A model generated the notes under the pieces. It worked only from the letters and a program-made list of their open reading frames with translations, ran no database searches and had not been told where the DNA came from. Below, one piece after another: positions 1 through 10,752 of a DNA stretch of 64,000 bases. This DNA comes from Isoetes taiwanensis (lineage: Eukaryota; Streptophyta; Lycopodiopsida; Isoetales; Isoetaceae), in assembly GCA_021234155.1 (NCBI GenBank), contig JAJEKV010000058.1, positions 7,004,992-7,068,991 of the forward strand, written 5' to 3'. The stretch's first letter is position 1, and the number at the start of each line of letters is the position of its first letter. Both the position numbers and the translations under genes were made by a program.

Positions 1-392
1 AAACTAGCCTCACGCTGCTAAAGATGTCGCCGTAGCTTTCTATGACTTCTACATGAGCAATCGAACCCATTTTGCTGTTGTACTGCTGCCTCAATCTGCT
101 TCAACACTGCATTCAACAAGGATTTTTCAAAAATCTCATACAGAGTTAGGTCAGGTTATAAGGTTCAGAAGTCTGATTGATATTGATTAAATTTGGCCTG
201 AGCTGAGTGGGCCTAATTTTTGAGAGCACTATAAGCAACATAATTATTAGCAAGTAATTATAAGTAAACCTTTCTTGTTATATTATTCTGAAAGCAATTT
301 AAGCAAAACACAATAATTTTAATCTATGAGGCATCGTGAAAAGGTACAATTAGTATAGTGATCAAGACAAGGCTGCTGTAGATTTAGAAGAA
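1..392. other. AT-rich non-coding DNA
   Basis: No convincing coding frame or RNA gene is visible on either strand. The segment runs up to the target-site duplication of the MITE that follows. Confidence 0.5.
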
Positions 393-401
393 ATATTAAT
401 T

Positions 402-1098
402 GGGAAATTTACCAAAATAACCTTAATCGTTGACTTAATTCCCAAAAAGCCCTTTGTATTTTTGAAATTCTCAAAATGCCCTTAATTCTTAAGTATTTTC
501 CCAAATAGCCCCTTGTAATTTAAAAATCACCAAAAAATATGTATTTACAATAGAGGATCATTTTCTAAGAGGAAGTGGTTCTTACGGATGACAATAATTT
601 GGAAAATAAATTTCAAAAATCATTATGACAAAAATTTGCAACAGAAATGTCAAATAGAATTTCTGCAACTGCCTTCACTATGCCTGACATTACCACAACG
701 TGTGCACTTGTACATACGCTTTTGTCAATCTCTGCTTCTGTCCTATCCCGTTTTCTTTTAGAACTACCAGGAGGATGACATGTTGCAGGAGGTAGCTATT
801 ATTGTCAAGAAATTCAATATTTGGAGGATAGATACGGACATCATATAAATTGCAAAATGATGTCTACAAGTGACATGTATGGGTATAAAGCAGCTTCTGC
901 ACAAGAAGCCCACAAATCTTTCCCTTTAATACGATTTTTATAAAAGCATTAGAATGATAAGCTTATCTCTAGCTTTTGGTGATTTTTAAATTACAAGGGG
1001 CTATTTGGGAAAATACTTAAGAATTAAGGGCATTTTGGGAATTTCAGAAATACGTAGGACTTTTTGGGAACAATTAATGTTACTTTGGTAAATTTTCC
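402..1098. mobile_element. Mutator-type MITE with about 130-bp terminal inverted repeats
   Basis: The left end (402 to about 533) and right end (about 974-1098) are inverted copies of each other, mostly identical, with scattered differences near the outer ends. The element is flanked by the identical 9-bp direct repeat ATATTAATT at 393-401 and 1099-1107. A 9-bp duplication with long inverted repeats is characteristic of Mutator-like elements. The interior of about 440 bp has no transposase frame, so the copy is non-autonomous. The inverted repeats contain runs such as GCCCTTAA and GGGCATTTTGGG that resemble the ends of the MULE at 58588-61604. Confidence 0.9.
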
Positions 1099-1299
1099 AT
1101 ATTAATTTTACAGACCCATCTTATTTGCACCTAAAAGCATAGATGTTTCGATGCTTTAGATCTATGCATCTGATGCATCTACACTTAGATGCTTTGCGTT
1201 TGTATTTTTATGCGAGAAATGCATTGCTTTTCTGTGATCAATTGCTTTTACAGCAATGTGATTGTATCTGCTCTGCCAGACCTGCAAGCTTAAATGTAT

Positions 1300-1454
1300 T
1301 TTTCTCAATAGCCACCTGGGTTTGTTTCTAGATCTCTTATGCTGCCCGCTAAGTTGTTGTTCAAAAACAACTTGCTACTAGATTTGAGTGCCAACCATAA
1401 GTCTGCCCAGCCAAATATATTGCGCGTGTTTTAGAATAGACTTGTTAGCCTTGG
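1300..1454. repeat. 155-bp direct repeat, copy 1
   Basis: This segment recurs at 1857-2011 with no length change and about five substitutions. The two copies bracket an A-tailed insert of about 400 bp. The repeat is far too long for an ordinary LINE or SINE target duplication. Confidence 0.9.
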
Positions 1455-1850
1455 TTGTGTCGTTCGTCCTGTGAAATTGGGATGGAGTCTATGAGATCCC
1501 CTTGTTTGCCATGTTGGTCCTAGCCCTAGCTTGCTGATTATGGTTGTAGGAGAAGGTGGGATTCCCTATCTATGTGCATGTCCATGTGATTTGGGGAGGT
1601 AATTGAGGTTGATATGTCTATAGCCTACCGTCTACCGTGTAGTGAAGAGGGCAGCTAACTCTTATAGTACCCTTCATGAAGGGAAGATGTTGAGAAGGCT
1701 ATTGCATCGAATTTACTTCTTGTAAATGTCACTAAAGTCTGAGCAGTTAAGCATGGATCTGAGAAGTGCTTTCCTGCTATGGGCTCTACTGTATGTAAAT
1801 TTTGTCATCAATAGAAAATACAGACTCTTACCTTAAAAAAAAAAAAAAAA
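1455..1850 (+). mobile_element. Short A-tailed retroposon (SINE-like or truncated LINE tail)
   Basis: The insert lies between the two 155-bp direct repeats and ends in a run of 16 A at 1835-1850. The bases before the tail (TGTAAATTTTGTC, then ACTCTTACC) resemble those before another A-run at 10741-10752 (TGTAAACTTTGTT, then ACTCTTACC), so both tails probably come from one retroposon family. No coding frame is present. A 5' boundary at the repeat junction is inferred. Confidence 0.55.
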
Positions 1851-1856
1851 GGAGGG

Positions 1857-2011
1857 TTTTCTCAATAGCCACCTGGGTTTATTTCTAGATCTCTTATGCT
1901 GCCCGCTCAGTTGTTGTTCAAAAACAACTTGTTACTAGATTTGAGTGCCAAACATAAGTCTGCCCAGCCAAATATATTGCGCGTGTTTCAGAATAGACTT
2001 GTTAGCCTTGG
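1857..2011. repeat. 155-bp direct repeat, copy 2
   Basis: Second copy of 1300-1454, offset by 557 bases, beginning a few bases after the A-tail of the insert. Confidence 0.9.
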
Positions 2012-3116
2012 ATTGAATGAGTTCACATTGAAAGGTAGTTTCCAACGGCCACATTAAATGGAGGTTTCTAGCTACAATTTTTAATGACGAGCTTTGCATC
2101 TAACCCACTTGACCTCCTTGACCATTTTCAATCCAAAAAACTATCAGCCTCCTAGATGTGAACACGCAGGATAAAAACACTCACAGATTTGCTTCATAAT
2201 AGTGGAAAATATATGCTAGTAGAACTCCACAGACAATAGGCTTGTTTTCTTAATGCAGCCAGTTTTAAGGGGGCAACCCCTTTCTTCCTGCCATACGCGG
2301 AATCTCGCCCTAAGGAAAAAAAAAAAATCAAATTTTATTGTTGCAGTTCGTTTACGGTTGATTTTTTTTTTTATTTTTGACAACCACAACAATAAAATTT
2401 GAATTTCTTTCATTTGTTGTGGTTGTTTATTGTTGATTGTGGATAATCTACAAAAGTTATTATTATCTTAAATCACAGATCTTGAAGATTATCTAGATCT
2501 GTCCGCTGACAACCATTGTCAGATGTAATGGAATTGGAACACAGAACAAACCGGCATGGAGGATTACTGTGACAAAAAATTTATAACGGCGGCCTTGGCC
2601 GCCGCGAACATTTCTTTAGTTCCAACCCTGTGAAGCTGGACTTTACCATAAGTTCTAGGCCTCATGTGTTACCCCTTTGTAGTAGATTCTTGGAGATTCG
2701 AGATCAAGGATTACAAAAAGTTGATTGGGAAGAGTTGATACGGATGGATAAAGCTTGAAATATCATAAAAGAACCTTCAATTGAATTGCATTTGCTATTT
2801 CTAGTTATAGATATGTGTTTATTTATGAGGCATGAGTTGCAATGTTCTTTATTTGTTTAATTACTGTTTCATCGTACCATTATTCATTATTTTATGCATC
2901 TGACAGTCTCTGGATATGTCATTGACTTCATTTTATTGTATGGCTTATGTATTTTTCCACATCACCAAAAGACAAAGACACTGTCAATATTCAAATACCC
3001 ATAAGTTGGGAATTTTCTATTCCAGCTTTGATTCGGAAAAAGAAGGTAGTGAGCCATCTTTGAGAATTGTAATATAAAAGTATGAAATCAACAGTTTTGA
3101 TCTTGCAGACAGAAAC
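2012..3116. other. Non-coding DNA
   Basis: AT-rich sequence without a supported gene. It includes a small GC palindrome (GGCGGCC TT GGCCGCC) near 2587-2602. Nothing else recognisable. Confidence 0.45.
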
Positions 3117-3618
3117 TTTTTTTTTTTTTTTTTTTTTTTGAGGGATAAAAACGATTTTATTTATTTAGAGAGAATGATACGAAGCCACATGGCAAGGGTG
3201 CACCCATCTACGAATATGAGATGGGGATAGCTACATGGCTCCAGCTTGTACTATTCACTTTTCCAACCTAGAGCAGATTTAAATATCCGCGCCATATTTT
3301 TTCTTTTATTTCTTCTTCACTTTCAAATACTAACCTAAATTGTTTAAGTATTTGTAGTACCATGTGGAGTAGCTAGTTTGATGATATGAATTTTTCATCG
3401 AAGGTTAGGGCGTTCCTCCTTTTCCATATTGATCAAATTGTCCAAGCCCTAGCTATGTGAAAGGATATCTTCTTCATGGGACACCATTCCCAATAGCAAT
3501 TCCTTAGTTCCTAAAGAGTACTCAAAGCTATCTAGACTCCATGCCCATTCTTCTTGCAATGTTCTATGGATTCCTCTTTCTCTTTACGCGAGGGGTAAAG
3601 TGGGCTCACATTATTGTC

Positions 3619-3900
3619 TCATTTGGAGACTAGATGATTAACCCTTGGGACCCTGTGGATCTTTTGCCAAAGAAAGGCATTGATTCGTGGAGGAAGGTAT
3701 TTCAACCAAGCATTTCTCCAGATGTTTCTAAGGTTGTCCTCTGTGAATGCTAGCTCCCACTCGGTAGATACTAGAAGTAACCCCGTAGTCTTCAAACTAT
3801 TGTAACATGAGTTCACAAACTTGTTTTGTTGTATAGAAGGATGCACGACCCATGGGTTATAATATCCTCTACACATTGTGTTTGGGAATACTGTAGCCAC
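3619..3900 (-). pseudogene. LINE ORF2 C-terminal segment (zf-RVT-like)
   Basis: The frame contains WRNAWLKYLPPRINAFLWQ, close to the W-x-K-x-x-P-P-x-x-x-x-F-x-W pattern of the zinc-binding region at the end of plant LINE reverse transcriptases. It lies downstream of the RT domain of the same copy and is separated from it by frame breaks. The intervening pieces at 4270-4521 and 4522-4755 are further fragments of the same protein in shifted frames. Confidence 0.7.
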
Positions 3901-4758
3901 ACATTTTCAAATTATTTTATCTGCCTCCTTTAAACCGAAGCGGACCTGAAAAGCTGCTTGCTCTCTCATATACCATTGAGCACAAGAATGTATACCACAA
4001 TTTTTCCATCTCTTCACAATCCTTGCATCAACCATTATACCTGAAGGGCCCTGTTTATTGTGCATTTCCACTGGTACCCACCATGAGGGGAGGTTTCTGC
4101 TTCAAATTTGCTGATGTCAAGCGTGAATAGCTTCTTTATGGCGTTCCAAACCGAAATAAGTCCCTTCAGGAAGGGGGGCTTCTCTGCTTGGCTTAAGATC
4201 AAAGAAGAGTGACCATGGGAGCGATCCCTTGACGGAGGGCTTACTATGCTTGCCTGAAAATAATAGAGCCTAGATGATGAGATGCATACCTGGAGACTTC
4301 ACCTTTTTCTGCAGGATCGTCCATATGAATTTGGCTATTAATACTTTGCTCTGTAATATTATGTCAAACATATCAATTCCCCCTTCTATTTTGTCCCTCT
4401 TGCACTTCCACCAGGCAATTTTGACCACTGCATCTTCTTCGTTTCCTCCCCTGACGAAGTTGCGAATCAACCCTTCTAATTCTTGCACCTTCTCCCTCGG
4501 AGCAAGTAGAATTGGTGACATCTATACATATGTATTACTTAGCACATGTTTTGCCACAGTAATCCTCCCTACAAGAGATGGCTTTGTTACCTTCCGCCAA
4601 TTTAGGTGTTTATGAAGGCCTAGCAGAATTTCGTCCCATATTTGTGCATTGATGATTTTCATGCCCACTAGGATTCCTAACAAGCTGGAGTGTTCGCCTG
4701 CAGCGATAATTTTCCATGGTAAACTTTCCAAACATGTAGGATGCCTGTTCTCCAAAGG

Positions 4759-5265
4759 TTACTGCACTGAGCATCCTTTCCAATTTATGAGGCAACCTAA
4801 AGCTATTGAGAAGATGGCCAATAATTGGCCTGCACAAGAAAAGTTATTTTCCTCTGCCTCTATAAACAAAAATGAGTCGCCTGCATACTGGTTACAGATT
4901 TGAGAACTGTCCCACATTTCTAGTCCTTGAATGAGACCGTCTGCAGAGGCTTGCAAGAAAATCTGTGAGAGAGCTTCTGCTGCTATATTGAAGAGGAAGG
5001 GGGCCAAGGGACAACCTTGTCTGATGCCCCTCTTAATGTCAAATATTGGAGATGGTTCTCCTTGAAATAAGACTGAGGCTCGAGCAGATCTCAGTAGTTT
5101 CATTACCTCTTCTGTAAAAAATTCCTCACAACCCAGTTTAAGCATCATTCTATGCAAAAAACTCCATCTAACGTTTTCATATGCCTTGGTGAAATCTAGC
5201 TTTAGATAGACTACTTCTTGACCTGTTTTTCTGGCCCGGTGCAACCCTTCGAAAGCTGATGCCAC
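4759..5265 (-). pseudogene. LINE reverse transcriptase fragment with YAGD in place of YADD
   Basis: The fragment shows the RT motifs LKLDFTKAYENVRW (palm, first catalytic Asp), RGIRQGCPLAPFLFNIAAEAL (the RQGCPLSPxLF motif) and QYAGDSFLF at the catalytic site. Active LINE enzymes have (F/Y)ADD there, so the first Asp of the pair is changed to Gly, which should abolish polymerisation. The fragment belongs to the same minus-strand LINE as the endonuclease at 5692-6630. Confidence 0.85.
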
Positions 5266-5691
5266 ATTGCTCAGAATGCTCCTACCTGGAAGGAAGCCAA
5301 ATTAGGCATGTGAGATATCTTCCGCTAAAATTAGTTTGATCTTCTCTGCCATAGCCTTCGCTATGATTTTGTAAAATGTAGATAGAAGTGTGATAGGCCT
5401 CTAGTCATTATTTGTGTCTGGCTCCTTACACTTGGGTACCAAGGCTATGCAATATGTGTTCAATCTTGAATTTAAATTATCAGCTTGCAAGGAATTTATA
5501 TATGTAGAAAAGATATCCTCTTTAATCCGATTCCCAATTGCATTGGTAGAATTCTATGGGAATTCTATCCATACCCGGGCATTTATTTTTAGCCAATAAG
5601 AAGGTGGATTTTTCAAGATCCTCAATAGTGAGAGAGCGGCTTAGAATATCTTTTTGGCTAGAGCTCATTATGGGTGAGATTTTTGAGATCA

Positions 5692-6630
5692 CTAGCTCTT
5701 CATATTATCTTGGAATGGTAAGTTGCGTACCCCAAAGAAAGTGTGGAAATGGTTATGTAGGTACCTTTTTAGATCCCTTGGAGATTTGAGAGTCGAGCTA
5801 TCCTCTAGTGAGATAGTTGATAGTGTAGACGACCTCTTCTTTTCTTTAGCTGACTTGAAGAAAAACTTGGTGCATTTGCTGACTTCCTTTAGCCAGGTTA
5901 ATCCTGCTTTGCACCTATTCTCACTTATCTTGACTTCGTCTAACGCTTTTATTTGTTCGCTTATTCCCTTCTCCTCTATCCCATCATTAGGGCCCAATGC
6001 TCTAAGTGAGTGGAGCTGACTATAAAGGCTATCCTGCTCTGCCCCAACTTTTGGCATAACGCTTATATTGCACAAGGCCATTATCATAGTTTCCATCCCT
6101 AAACCCATTTTAAAAGCGGATTGCCATATGTTTTTGCAAGCCTCCACAAATTCTGAATCATTCAGATATCTGGTATTGAGTTTGAGTGTTGTTTTAAAAG
6201 TTCTAATCTGGCAAATCTGAGTACATGTCACTTGTGGATTGTGATCCGATATAGCATTTTTTAGAAGATTGGATCTATGAAGGTTTGGCAGGATGGAGAG
6301 TGCCTCATCGTTGATGTAGCATTTGTCATGTCTTGCATAGGTCCTTCCCGTACCTACCCATCCGTTACACCATGTATACCCCTTATCTCTGTCTACTTCC
6401 ATCAAGCCTATATCTTCTAATATTTTACAGCATTGGACTTTCTCAGACCCATGCCCGACTTCAGATGATACCCCCTGTCTATCCACAGTTGCCTCCACCA
6501 TGTTGAAATCTCCTACCATAATCCAAGCTACCAGGTTCCCGAAACCTTTTAATTTGTGTGTAAGAGTGGCCCATAGGGCGCCTCTGCCTCTGAGGTTGTT
6601 ATGGGCATAAACATTCACCAAGCTCCACAC
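5692..6630 (-). pseudogene. LINE endonuclease (EEP) domain and linker
   Basis: The frame carries VNVYAHN, MVGDFNMVE (the conserved GDFN of endonuclease/exonuclease/phosphatase LINE nucleases), YTWCNG, a divergent RHDKCYIN where R-L-D-R is usual, and AISDHNPQ (the SDH motif). The linker to the RT then begins, with KFFFKSAKEKKR resembling KFFH..A..RR in other plant LINEs. The same frame continues upstream to about 6745 without a start codon, which fits 5' truncation. The enzyme would nick target DNA for target-primed reverse transcription. Confidence 0.85.
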
Positions 6631-6745
6631 TCTACCTTCGTGCTGCGATAAAATTATAGACCATCTCCCAAATCTATCTACCTGTGAATCACATACTTTT
6701 ACATCTTTTTTCCATGCGATTCTGCCACACCTCTTCTGCTAGAGC

Positions 6746-8529
6746 GCTTCATGTCAAATGTGATGGTCACTTCTGAATCATTTGCCTACAGATATGAGAC
6801 GATTAATAGAAATGATTTCATTCATACCTTGTTCTCTGATGCTATTTTCACCAAAAGTTCTCATCGATTTTCAATGCTTTGCTCTAAGCTATTATGAAGA
6901 CCTACAGCTCAGATTCCATTGAAGAGATTCGGCTGCAAACCAAGAAAGCGGATTTGTTTCAGAAGATTCAGATGTGATGGGATTCCAGCTTCAACTGGAA
7001 ACACCAGCCCCACATGACCTCTTTCTAGGTACCCCCCTCCCCCTTTTTCAAATTTTAGGGGTGGAGGCCCCCCCACTTTAATGCGGAGGTGAGTTTTGGG
7101 TACCCTTTGTTTTGGGCCCCCTCCCGCCCTCTCCTCTTTTTGGATGCCCCCTCCTCTCCCGTATGGGAAACGTATATGGAGGGCGGTATTAAAACCACAC
7201 ATGGGGTCGTGCCTAGTGCCTCCTTACCGGCTTCAACTGGAAACTGGAGCTGCGATACGCCGGTGCAAAGCATTGCGTAAGAACAGATGATGCAGATTGG
7301 AATGGACAGTCGGGATTGGTGCCTTGGTGTCACGAATATTCCAAGTCGTCAACGTAGCACAATTATATCATGATAACCCATCGCAATAATCTCCCGCGCA
7401 TACTGCTCCCCATCCAGATCTAGCCACTCAATCTTCTCGATCTATGATTTAAAGGGATCAACCCTCCCTTCTACTATCTACCTATCTTGTGGGTTTATAC
7501 AGTCCCTTCTACTATCTATGGATTTATACAGATAACCCACTTGGCCTCGTGGGTTCATCCTGCATAACCCACTCCAAGGGAGGGTTAACCCCCTCACGAT
7601 AACCTTCCGTGACAATTTGTTAATGATAGTAGTCAATGATCTTTGGTTGTAAGAGGGGGAGGAGGTGCAATTTGTTAAAGACAATAGTCAGTGATCTTTG
7701 GTTGTAAGAGGGGTGAACACTTCCCACAGGAAGCTGATTAATGGGCAAGTCCGTTACCCCACAACAAGATTTATCAGCAAGATTATCAAAGTTATAACAT
7801 CCTCCAGACCCGATCAGGCGCTAAATTCAAGTGCAATCAGGGGTTTTGCAGGCACAAAATCTTAGTTCTAACCTGTCATGGATCTGCCTTGAACACTCCC
7901 AAAATTCACTGGACTTGCGAGCAAAAACGTGGCAAAGATTGCAGAAAAATAGATGAGCTCTATTATGCATGTGTAAAAAGAATGAATAATGTTAGCAGTT
8001 CTATGAATTTACTCCCTGACCTACAAGAATGCATTTCCCGTCTAACAAGCCCCTCCAAACTCCCTCCTAATTAGGAGAATCACACATCAACGCAATTAAC
8101 AATTCGAAGCACCAATCTAGCAAAACTCCTCTGGCCCATCCCTCCTAATTAGAAAAATCATAGGTTAACACGACTAACAATTCAAACGACCAATCTAGCA
8201 AAACTCCTCTCGCATAGCTTCTAAATTGAACATTGACAAAACCCAACAGAAAAATCTATAAGACTCCACTGCACAACTACAATACAAAAAATGCAGGAAT
8301 GAATTGAGAATGTGGAAGAATAATAAAATCATACAGAATTGCCTTATCATCATGACCAAAACAGTTAATAAGTAAAGGCCAAAAAAGGGCGAGGCAAATT
8401 AGGAAGCACCAACATGCACTATACATACTTATTCGGTACCATGAAGGTACAAAGTGTACCTCAGTCCCAGACTTAAAATGTGCAGCCATGGGTTCTGAAT
8501 GAAAGTTGGGATTGTGTCCCATTGAAAAG
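6746..8529. other. Intergenic DNA with small duplications
   Basis: No supported gene. Visible structure: two copies of a segment containing GATCTTTGGTTGTAAGAGGG at about 7610-7653 and 7668-7710; a 78-bp tandem duplication at about 8063-8218 (two copies of CCTCCTAATTAG...CAAAACTCCTCT); and a GGGGG/CCCCC-rich stretch at 7030-7165 that yields long but unconvincing frames on both strands. The last few hundred bases may include the 3' UTR of the Rieske gene, which reads toward them. Confidence 0.5.
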
Positions 8530-9367
8530 CTAGCCTACTAGGAGCTTGTTTTCCTCCAAAAACTTGTATGTTGGCACTTCAAGGTTCAAAGGTGCAGGCC
8601 CCTTTCGAACCCGTCCAGAGGTGTCGTAATGGGAACCATGACATGGGCAAAACCAACCGTGATAATCACCCGCGTTTGGCAATGGCACACAACCAAGGTG
8701 TGTACAAACACCAATAACCACCAGCCACTCTGGATTTATGACCCTGTCTTTGTCTTCTTGAGGATCACGGAGTTCACTTAAGCTCACACTGTTAGCAAGC
8801 TTAATATCTTCTTCAGTCCGCCTGCGAATAAAGACGGGCTTGCCTCTCCATTTGACCGTAACAGTTGACCCTGGCGCAATGTTTGAAAGGTCAACCTCCA
8901 ATGATGCCATAGCCAGCACGTCTTTGCTGGCAGACATGCTGAGAATCAACCTCAACACAGCTAAACGTATGGCTGACACGTAGACAAACCTTCCACCTGT
9001 CATAACCAAGTAGGTAAATGCTTTCTTATTGGGATCTCCTGGAGGAATACGTTCGTACTTGAAATCATCATAATAGATGTTGGGTGTTGGATTTCTTAGC
9101 GCTGCCACAGTTGCTGGCACTTCATCAGCCACTGTTACTGCTGTTGAGAACCCTGCACCAACAAAAAATGAAATGGTTCTGTCAAGTAATTAACGTTTTC
9201 CCAGATTGATTACCTCGAGTAAATGAGCTTAGTTCTCCTTGGTCATCGATTCTTCGTTCCATGTTCCAAGCACTGTTGGCAGCAGTAGGAGTGAGTTTCT
9301 GTTGACAAAAGGGCCGAGACAGAATTGACATCCGCCGCCCTATATTTCGAATCGCAGTGGACGCCAT
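8530..9367 (-). CDS. UCR1: Mitochondrial cytochrome bc1 complex Rieske iron-sulfur subunit
   Basis: This is the Rieske [2Fe-2S] subunit of complex III, which passes electrons from ubiquinol to cytochrome c1 in the inner mitochondrial membrane. There are two exons: 9214-9367 and 8530-9152. The 61-bp intron (9153-9213) has GT-AG ends and joins the frame exactly (..[10 protein letters not shown]..). The product is 258 residues. The N-terminus is Arg- and Ser-rich and lacks early acidic residues, as in a mitochondrial presequence. One membrane helix lies at about 104-125. The cluster-binding loops are CTHLGC (C201, H203, C206) and CPCHGSHYD (C220, C222, H223), so all four cluster ligands and both disulfide cysteines are present. 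Length and sequence match plant family members, ending ..EENKLLVG. The start was chosen as the first ATG giving a presequence. There is no sign of decay. This is the best-supported gene in the window; its expression cannot be judged here. Confidence 0.96.
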
Positions 9368-10740
9368 TTTCTCAGGAAGCCCCTATGTCAAAAACCACAC
9401 TTCACATATCATCTCATTAAACAGAAAATAATGTTTTTGACAAATTATATGCCCACAAAGGGAACATGCCAAACAATAAGAAGGGAGCATGCCAATAAGA
9501 GGGAGCATGTCAAACAATGAACACATATATCCCATGTCCCACAGGCTTGAGCAGCAGGGAGCATAACATATACATAATATAAATCATATGCATATAAGAG
9601 AGAAAAAATGCATCAAATAGAATACCAAGGCATTAGTGCAAGCACTAGAATCTCTGCCTATTTCTTTCCAATGAGCAATCAATCTTTTGCAGCATATATT
9701 AGCAAACTTGGAAAAGCAACTGAACCAGCTAAACTAATGATCCATATAGAACAATAAAAACCGGCAATTTATTAGGAAGTTTATGGTGTGCCTAGCATTC
9801 CGGAAAGTTCACGAATTTAGTTTGTTGTCAGTGGCTACCTGAGACTCACCTTGAGGACTCCCTAGTAAAAAAAATATCCTACAAAGGTAAACGGGGGGCC
9901 TGTATCCAATGCAGCCATGCTAAACTTTGAATTTCCTTAGCAAACAGCAGCTGTCTGGTAGCCCTAAATACTCATTTCAATAGGCGTAGTTTCTTGGACA
10001 AAGTAGCTGTAATGTCTTGGCATCTGCTAAATTAGCTCAGCACGAAAAGCGCATCCTTAGGGCTGTCAAATTTTTATAAGATAGTAGGTTTCTTTCATAT
10101 CTACTAGATCTGCTAAGAAAAGAACGCGAAACAAGAGCAATGGTTTGCAAAAGAAAAGCGGCGACGAAGCACGATAGATTATTTCAACAGATGCAAAACA
10201 CAGCCAAACTAAACGAAAACTTACTTTCGAGGCGCCAAAAGGCTTCTACTGATCAAGCTCCCGAGGCTTCCAAGCGCCGCCTGTACGCTGAGGGGGATGC
10301 CCTAACGTTAGACGCCCCGTTGTTTTGGTTTTGTTAAATGCTTATGCAACGCAGTTGTTAAAACAATCGTTAGACAAGTTTGGACGTTAAAATTCACCTA
10401 CATATACAAAATCTATACTATAGTCCTATAGACTAAATCTGACTATTATTCTTGGAATATGCCAAGTCATATTTCCAATAGACACCCAAGAGAAATAGTA
10501 TATTGCTTGATCACGAAGTAAGGCGTCCCTTGGAAAACAAGATGGGGTCAAACCCCATTTTCTACATCACACTATGGTTAATGAACCTTATCGTCCTGGG
10601 CCTCGTCATTTAGGCCCAGGATTTAATGTCAACCCTTAGTTGCAAGAGTGTTATATCCAGCAAATTTCCTATCTAGGCCACCATGGGGAGGTCATTGTAA
10701 ACTTTGTTATATTATTAATATCATACATACTCTTACCCTC
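9368..10740. other. Upstream DNA of the Rieske gene and retroposon body
   Basis: The first few hundred bases should contain the Rieske promoter and 5' UTR, but no TATA box can be placed with confidence. GGGA(A/G)CATG(C/T)CAA recurs several times at 9459-9520. Toward the right end the sequence leads into an A-tail at 10741-10752 preceded by TGTAAACTTTGTT and ACTCTTACC, so part of 10.4-10.75 kb is probably a plus-strand retroposon. No coding frame is convincing. Confidence 0.45.
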
Positions 10741-10752
10741 AAAAAAAAAAAA
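10741..10752 (+). repeat. Retroposon A-tail
   Basis: Twelve A preceded by ACTCTTACCCTC. The tail sits exactly where the reading frame of the pogo-like transposase relic begins, so a retroposon insertion (or its junction) marks the loss of the transposase N-terminal half. Confidence 0.6.

Larger units (their letters stand above)
3117..6745 (-). mobile_element. Decayed L1-type LINE, 5'-truncated, minus strand
   Basis: Reading on the minus strand, an endonuclease domain, a reverse-transcriptase domain and a zinc-finger-type C-terminal segment follow in the usual plant LINE ORF2 order. The copy ends in a poly(A) tail, seen as 23 T at 3117-3139. ORF1 and the start of the endonuclease are missing: recognisable coding sequence stops near 6745. 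The frame is broken by several stops and frameshifts (gaps at about 3.9-4.27, 4.52-4.76 and 5.27-5.69 kb). It is an old, inactive copy. I did not find a matching target-site duplication. Confidence 0.88.

Noticed and set aside
6909-7333. Several overlapping frames near the GGGGG-rich stretch
   Set aside because: All are short, lie on both strands, and contain no motif; low-complexity DNA explains them.
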